Positions 57,991-64,000 of a stretch of DNA of 64,000 nt are shown here, one piece after another. The stretch spans positions 5,707,445-5,771,444 of the forward strand of contig NC_092541.1 of the NCBI RefSeq assembly GCF_037038585.1, written 5' to 3'. A program made the position numbers and the translations under genes. The notes under the pieces are model-generated. The model was not told the origin of the DNA. It ran no database searches and was given only the letters and a program-made list of their open reading frames with translations. How positions within the stretch are numbered: position 1 is the stretch's first letter; each line of letters starts with the position of its first letter. Source of the stretch: Patagioenas fasciata (lineage: Eukaryota; Chordata; Aves; Columbiformes; Columbidae).

Positions 57991-59282
57991 TATACTATGA
58001 AAGCAGAATCTCTGGGAAAAATGCCCTTAGTTCAAACCCTAAAACACACATGGATCCTTTTCCTTTTATCTACTTTTCCAAGATCATTTTTGTTGGGCAG
58101 GCAAAGCAGGGATCACACCAAGAGCCAGTAGCAGCCCTCTGGCAGCGCTTTGGCCAAAGGCCTCACTCGCACGTCCGGAGAAATGCCATCCCTCCCTCTT
58201 CTACAAGGACAAATACAGATGGTATCATCATTGCAAAGGACCTGAGGTACCTGGTGCTCGTTGCAAGGTTGAGTGCAGTAGGGTCAGGAAGTGGAACTCT
58301 CCTGCCATTGATGATAGTTATTAAAGTATGACTAAGGCAAAGACATTTGACATTCAGTTGAAATGTGCTTATGAAGCTTTTGGCATTCAGTCATTCTGAG
58401 ATCTTCTTCATTTGGCATAATTCCCTGGTGGAGGACAGTGCTACGGGGTTTTCTGTCCTTACACTTCTACACCTTCGGGAGGACAACTGGTGGTTCATGC
58501 AGGAAACAGGATATGAGTCCGTAGTGACTGCCAAGAGACATTTCCACTGATCAAAAGGGATGAGATTTAAATGTAAAAGAAACCCTTTCCCCCAGATTGG
58601 CAGCCAATTCCTGAGCACAAACTCAGCCCATCTGCAGCTCTCTTGGCATCTGCAAGCAGTACTGTCCCCGCTTCTGTGCTGAATGTCCTCACCTCCCGCA
58701 TGCTTAATTACCATTTCATCCTTGACACATTCAACAGTGGGTGTCAATTTTCCCCACTACTCCCGCCCATGACCACGGTCCATAACCCTGACATTGGGTG
58801 ATGGAGGGGAGAGGAAGGTGCAGTAGCAGCTATGGGCCATCCCAAGGGCTGTTCCGAGCTTTACTGCTCTTGCCATTCTGCAAAGCAAATCATCTTCCAG
58901 AGCCCCACACCCACTCCCTGCCACCCCAGCACAGCTCTGGCCACAGCAAGGGAACATCCTTACTCAAGAGCTCAGGGGGCTGCTGACCCCTCAGGGCCTC
59001 TTGCCTTACTGGGCATTCGTGGGCAGAGGCACAGCAAGGCAAGACCTGGTGGTCACTGACAGCAGAGTAGCCAGGGACGATTTCCTCAGGTCCAAGGGAA
59101 GGTGCCCAAAAGAGGAGCCACTGCAGACTGTCCCAACCTCTCATTCCTCTATCAATGGAGAAAGACCTTCTTGTGCTTTCACCCCCTTTCCACCCCAGAG
59201 TAACGCCCTTCTCCTTTGGCAGTCTGGGGAGAGTTCACAGAGGGAAGGACCACATGGAGGCCAGGCTTGAATGCAGCAGAAC
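57991..59282. other. Intergenic, CR1 to keratin copy 4
   Basis: Near-identical to 6246-7609. No gene. Confidence 0.65.
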
Positions 59283-59288
59283 TTTAAT
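59283..59288 (-). terminator. Polyadenylation signal of keratin copy 4
   Basis: ATTAAA on the - strand followed by GTTCTGCTGCA. Confidence 0.65.
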
Positions 59289-59603
59289 GCATAAAAGAGA
59301 GAAACAAAGTCACTGCAAGTAGAGGACAGCAGTGCAGGAATCCCCAGAGGAATCCACAAGTCTGCAGTCCATGGTCATTAAGAAGTTTGTGCATGATGTT
59401 CATCTGCCCACCCCATAGAGTGAGAGAAGACAGCTGATCCCCAGCAGGCTGGACCTGGGGGAACCTTGTGGCCAAGGGGAACTGAAGCAATAAAAGAAAA
59501 AGGTAGGAAAGGTAAAGCCATTCAGCTATACTGAAAACACTTTGCCCAGCACCATGTTTTGAGTTCCTCAAGGTGTCTCCCTGGGCCCTTCCCAGATTCT
59601 TTA

Positions 59604-59906
59604 TCAGCGCAGGTACCTTCTGCCAAAGTAGCGGGCGGAAATGCCAGAGAGGTCACAGCAGCCAGAGTTGATGGGCACTCCATCACAGCTGAGGATTCTA
59701 CCAACAGCAGCAGAGGTGGAGGAGCCCACAACGGTGTTCTGTGGGAAGGAGCTGAGGATGGGGCCGGGCAGGGTCACCACCACAGGGGAGGGCTCGATGA
59801 CAACGGTGGAGTCCTGACACTGCCTGACACAGGGCTCATTGCAGCTGTTGGCCAGTGGGGTCGGACCACAGGGCTGGCAGGGCAGGCACTGGTTGTAGCA
59901 GGACAT
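59604..59906 (-). CDS. Feather beta-keratin, copy 4
   Basis: 100 residues, the duplicate of copy 1. Differences seen are Thr for Arg at residue 34 ([10 protein letters not shown]) and Ala for Gly near the tail ([10 protein letters not shown]). Exon 2 begins at 59927, intron 59928-60289, donor GTGAGT, exon 1 about 60290-60325, TATA box 60350-60356. The reading frame, splice sites and poly(A) signal are all kept after duplication, so both copies are probably active. Confidence 0.95.
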   Translation of the reverse strand: MSCYNQCLPCQPCGPTPLANSCNEPCVRQCQDSTVVIEPSPVVVTLPGPILSSFPQNTVVGSSTSAAVGRILSCDGVPINSGCCDLSGISARYFGRRYLR

Positions 59907-60349
59907 TTCTTGAGGGTGGATATGAAGCTGTGAGAGAGGGCAGGGAGGAAGCAGAGCATAGAAGTGTGTGAGAAGCAGCCTGGTTACCCTGTCAGAAAGA
60001 AGCCAAGGCCACTACTGAGTGGGGAGCTGGAAGCTGTGCCAGGAGCCACACAGTCTTCATGACACTAAAAGGAGCAGCCTGGTACAGGGAGGCTCTCTCT
60101 CTCCTAGTGACTACACCAAAAGCCACCTCTGCCACCTCCCAGCCTGTTCCTAAGCAGAACATTTTCCCACTTCCCTCTCCCTAGACAAGAAGAGGTGTAT
60201 CACAGGAGAGATCATAGACAGTATCAGCTGAGATGTCCATTGATGAGAGAAATGCCAAATTGGAAGAGGAGAAGAGGTTTCAGACTCACCTGGTTCCTGG
60301 GAAGAAGGAGCCAAGAGAAGTGGATGAGAGAGCAAGACCCTGGGCTGCC

Positions 60350-60356
60350 TTTTATA
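60350..60356 (-). promoter_or_regulatory. TATA box, keratin copy 4
   Basis: TATAAAA on the - strand in the GGTATAAAAGGCAG context. Confidence 0.8.
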
Positions 60357-61884
60357 CCTGCCCTTCATTGCTGCAGGACCAGAGAGAACCTTGGAAGAGG
60401 TAACAGTTTTCTGACAAACTCGTCTTGAATGCAAATCATCACAGCTAATGAGATGGGCTGTGCTTTAGTTTCCTGTACTGCTGCCTTTTCATTTTCAGGT
60501 TTGTTCCATGCCCATTCCTCAGTGAAGGCTTCTTATGATCCCTGGGATGAAAGGCCCAAGCATTTCTCAGGCAGTAATGAAGCAGTGCAGGCAGAAGATT
60601 CAACTGAAGAGTTTGATGGGTCTAGAGCAGACAAATGAGGTCAACCTGGGACACTCTCTTGGGTCTCTTTGAACTGCCATTCTCAGGAAAATTTAATCCT
60701 CCTCAGCTGGATGCCCATGGGTTCACATGCATGAGGACGTGCCAAGTCCTCGTCTTTCCTGACCTCCTCAGATCACCACTATGGTTCATTTTTTATACCA
60801 TTCCAGGTATGTGTGCTACGCTGTTCGGTTATGATCCCATCTTCCTTAACACTGCCCAGTCCCTGGGGTCCTTAGCAGAGTCCATGAACTTCTCCAGTAC
60901 CACAGTTCATGGTGTTGCTATGGGTGTTTTTTTCCTGTGCGTACTTGCAAGCTGCCAGGTTTGTGCAGATGCATGTGGGAGCACAGATTTATGTATAATT
61001 CCATGCTAATGAGCATAAACCTCTGTGTGTGTGTGTGTGTCCTTGGGTTTACACATCATGAGGGAACGCTCTGCTGGTGGCTGGGACATTCTCCACTACT
61101 CCCTTCATGAGCACCACAGAGCACCAGGGTCCCAGGGTCAGAAGGAGCTGAGTGTAGCTGAGTGGTGATGGCACCCGCCTGCTGGAGATCTGTCCAGGGA
61201 AGAGGCTCTGAAATGCAGTCCCCGTCTCCTGAGCCATCGTTTTCCTGCCACTCCAAAGTTCTTGTTCCTCTGCCACGTATTTCAAACCACAACAAGGATG
61301 GTTTCACTTGAGTTTGATTACTTGATTTAACTCAATGTAACAACATTGGGTGTGTCTCAACATGGCTGTCAGTCTGCCCCCCTGCATCTCCAGGCCAGGA
61401 CACAGCTGCTCTCCCCAGTGCTAGAGAGTTCAAAAGGATGAGATTTGCTTTATGGGAAAGAAGGAAAGCTGAGGAATCCTGCACAACCTTGTGCTGGCCA
61501 TCCCTGAGTGAATCTGCTTCCAGTGCATTCTTAAATGTGTCTGAGATGGAACAAAACCCACCACACTTGATTTGGGAATGAATCCCCAAAGCCAGCCACA
61601 GTCCCTCTTTCTAACCAGGTTTGTGTCTCAATGAGTGCATTTTCTAAGCCTCCGCTCATGAGTTTCCATCAGCTGGATCTCAGATGCGACTTGTGGAAGG
61701 TGCAATTGTGAACTTTCCCTATTCCATTTATTGACCTCAGGAAGATCAGTGACAGGGAGCTCTATTGGGAGAACTCAGCCAGGGCTGATTCCCCTCTCCA
61801 TGAAGCTGCTTCTGACCTGTGGCTCTAGTGATTCTGAGGGTGAACCCCGTTGCTGTCTCCTGGAGGATGTGGGGTTTTAAGAGA
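60357..61884. other. Intergenic with empty CR1 site, keratin copy 4 to A copy 6
   Basis: Matches 8683-9037 joined directly to 11353-12534. The uninterrupted join AGCTGGA/TGCCCATGGG at 60711/60712 is the pre-insertion state of the CR1 at 9038. No gene. Confidence 0.75.
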
Positions 61885-62130
61885 GAGCCAGAGGAGCATG
61901 AGACAGCAGTGCGCCCTTGCAGCAAAAAGGAGCAACTGCATCCTGTGCTGTATTAGTGAAAGCCATCAGGTGCAGGAATATGACCCTGTCTCATTTGAGA
62001 TCTCATCTGGAGTACTGCAGCCAGTTTGGGATTGCCTGATCCACGAAGGGAATGAGTTCATCAAATACAACCATGTATCTTCAGGGGCTGATGAACATGC
62101 ATATCAAAGAGAACGAGAGAACTGGGTCTG
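61885..62130 (+). mobile_element. CR1-derived fragment directly upstream of A copy 6
   Basis: Same as 12535-12780. Joined to the purine tract with the promoter-candidate block missing. Confidence 0.6.
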
Positions 62131-62149
62131 TTCTTCTTGGAGATGTTTC

Positions 62150-62240
62150 AGGGGAGGGAGAGGGAGAGGAAGAGGAGGAGACGGAGAAGGAGGAGGAAGA
62201 GGAGGAGACGGAGAAGGAGGAGGAAGAGGAGGAGCCGGAG
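62150..62240 (+). repeat. Purine-rich repeat in A copy 6 5' region
   Basis: Equivalent of 12797-12862 with one extra 27-base unit (ACGGAGAAGGAGGAGG...). Confidence 0.85.
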
Positions 62241-62310
62241 GAGGCGGCCGTGCCGAAGCAAGGAGCCGGGGCTGGCAGGGGCAGCGAGGCGCGGGCGGCG
62301 GAGCGGCGGG

Positions 62311-63363
62311 ATGCGGCGGTGCCGGGGCGCAGGGCTGGCGGGACTGGCCGCGGTGCTCCTGGGTGCGCGGGGCTGGCGGGGCTGGGTGGGGGCCGGGTCT
62401 CAGCCTGGAGCGTTCCCAGGGGACCTCAGCACCAGCTCTTCCCTCTCCTTCAACGTGTCCTTTCCCTCTCCCTGCCTCTCTGACATCTTTTATGATCCTT
62501 TCCCACCCCTCCACGTCCCCCCTTCCTGTTCTCCCTCTCTACTCTTCTCCTCTTCTCCATTGACCTACTCATCTTTGGACCCATCTCTCCATGCGTCTAC
62601 TATCTCTTCATGATCCCCTCTTCACACTCTCTGAAACGCCTTTCTCATCTGTTCCTCTGCTTTTTTTACATCTGTAGGCATAAGTTTGCTTTCCTGCACT
62701 GCACCATACATCATGCTATTCCTCTGTTCATTTAGCAATTATTCTTCTTCTGAATTCAGCCCTCCATGTTTCACTGCAATGCACCAAAATCTCCCATCGC
62801 CTTTCCCTGTCACCTTTCATTCATCTGTGCACATGACTGTCATTTGGTCTCTCAATGCATCAGTTTCAGATTCCATGCCAACCTTCCGTTCTTGCTCAAC
62901 AGACCCACACAAGTATAATCTGCCAACCATGTCAAGGAGTATATTTTCCCCAATTCTTCCAGTCTCGCTCTCTGTCACTGACACTGTTCCTAAAGATTTC
63001 TCAAGGGAAAGTGCCATCAGACCTGGGTGATCTTCGGTGATCTTTGGTCTTTCCTTCTCCTTTCTCTGCAGTGGCCGGAGCCAGAGCTCAGGTGCAACAG
63101 GACCTGTCAGCAGAGACCACCGAGGACACCGGCATCAGCATCAACTGCTCACACCCCAACATACAGTCAAACGAGGTCATTTACTGGTACCGTCAGCTCC
63201 CAGGCCGAGGCCCCGCGTTCCTCGCACTCGGTCACAAAGGCTCCAAAGCGCTGTCGGACCCACCGGGCCGGCTGTCGGTGGCGGCAGACCGCCGGTCCAG
63301 CGCCCTGTGGCTCTCCCGGCCCCGGCGCGGGGACGCGGCGGTGTATTACTGCGCCGTGGGAGA
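62311..63363 (+). CDS. TCR alpha/delta V gene, subgroup A, copy 6
   Basis: Leader exon 62311-62362 (MRRCRGAGLAGLAAVLL), donor GTGCGC. V exon 63072-63363 after CTCTGCAG, joining as VAGARAQVQQD. Duplicate of copy 2: CDR1 region IQSNEVI and CDR2 region GHKGSKA are the same, but it has GRLSV where copy 2 has GWLSV. Frame and V landmarks are intact. It shares copy 2's missing upstream block, so both may depend on CR1-derived upstream DNA. Confidence 0.91.
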
Positions 63364-63402
63364 CACGGGGAGAGGAGCCGGGGCTGCGGCCGGGCACGAA
63401 CC
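63364..63402 (+). promoter_or_regulatory. 23-bp-spacer recombination signal, A copy 6
   Basis: CACGGGG at 63364-63370, 23-base spacer, GCACGAACC at 63394-63402. Confidence 0.85.
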
Positions 63403-63507
63403 GCCGCGGGCGGGGCCGGGCGGGTGAGGCGGGGGGCGGGGGGACAGTCCCTTTCCGGGCCCGCCAGGGGGCGCTGCCGCTCTGCCCGCCGGCACCACCT
63501 CACCCCG

Positions 63508-63920
63508 CGAAATCACAGAATGGTCGGAGTTGGACGGAACCTCTGGAGATCACCTAGTCCAACCCATCTGCTAAAGCAGGTTCACCAGAGCAGATCACAC
63601 AGGAATGCATCCAGGTGGGTCTTGAATGTCTCTGGAGGAGGAGACTTCCCAGCCTCTCTGGGCAGCCTGTTCCAGGGCTCTGGCACCCTCAAAGTAAAGA
63701 AGTTTTTCTTTGTATTCAGATGGAGCCTCCTGTGCTTCAGCCTGTGCCCGTTGCCCCTCCTCCTATCGCTGGGCACCACTGAAAAGAGTCTGGTCTCATC
63801 CTCTTGACATCCACCCTTGAGATAGTTATAAACACTGATGAGATGCCCTCTCAGCCTTCTCCTCTCCAGGCTGAACACACACAGCTCCCTCAGTCTCTCT
63901 TCATAAGAAAGATGCTCTAG
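63508..63920 (-). mobile_element. CR1 3' fragment cut by deletion
   Basis: Counterpart of 14129-14540. It stops at CTCTAG, where sequence from behind B copy 2 begins. Confidence 0.88.
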
Positions 63921-64000
63921 CAATAGCCACAGGCACATCTGTCCCCTGCAGCAGTATCTGGTCTTGTCTTATCTCGAGATGGAGACAACTTAAAACTGAT
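63921..64000 (+). other. Sequence from the downstream flank of a B gene
   Basis: Matches 17851-17930 almost base for base. Its position next to CR1 shows that about 3.3 kb (14541-17850 in the other copy), with a whole B gene, has been removed here. Confidence 0.85.

Noticed and set aside
1..64000. D, J or C segments, tRNA genes, or 12-bp-spacer signals
   Set aside because: Looked for by eye around short open frames and CACAGTG/CACTGTG-like words. None had a convincing nonamer, J motif (FGxG) or cloverleaf.

Overview
The window is bird nuclear DNA. Two independent signs support this: feather-type beta-keratin genes, and many CR1 LINE copies whose 3' ends carry short 8-bp repeats. It lies in the V-gene array of a T-cell receptor alpha/delta locus. 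No D, J or C segments are visible. I cannot name the species.

Two V subgroups occur, all on the + strand. I call them A and B (my labels, not official ones). Subgroup A has leaders opening MRRCRGAG, a 292-bp V exon and a GC-rich end. Copies are at 1-185 (partial), 12931-13984, 21843-22679, 31380-32277, 48149-48999 and 62311-63363. Subgroup B has leaders opening MHLGYLVL and a 289-bp V exon. Copies are at 2369-3734, 16305-17500, 37826-39011, 51176-52698, and a leaderless one at 55689-55977. Every V exon is followed by CAC..., exactly 23 bases, then a good nonamer. This is the V-type 23-RSS, but with unusual heptamers.

Four feather keratin genes on the - strand are interleaved with the V genes: 7930-8232, 27312-27692, 44260-44562 and 59604-59906. 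Three look intact, with a TATA box, a non-coding exon 1, an intron, a 100-codon exon 2 and an ATTAAA signal. The one at 27312 has lost its stop codon. Two broken olfactory receptor remnants lie at 23985-24358 (+) and 43070-43230 (-). The recurring order is A, B, (OR remnant), keratin, A, B and so on. This suggests one ancestral module of about 16 kb that was tandemly amplified and later edited by insertions, deletions and exchanges.

Layout: 1-14540 is repeated at 48815-63920 at high similarity. The copies differ by a CR1 insertion (9038-11352, clean empty site at 60711), by a local tandem duplication that created the fifth B gene (junction about 54497), and by a deletion of about 3.3 kb that removed the counterpart of the second B gene (junction about 63920). 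The middle, 17.9-48.8 kb, holds older and more diverged modules. Between genes lie CR1 pieces of several ages, ERV-like LTR remnants and long purine microsatellites (GGAGA, GGAAA, GGAA). These microsatellites sit in B-gene introns and in the 5' region of A genes.

How it would work: each V gene supplies a signal peptide and variable domain to a receptor chain after joining to a downstream (D)J segment. The keratins have no expected role in T cells. They would be structural proteins of feather cells and appear to travel with the V genes as passengers.
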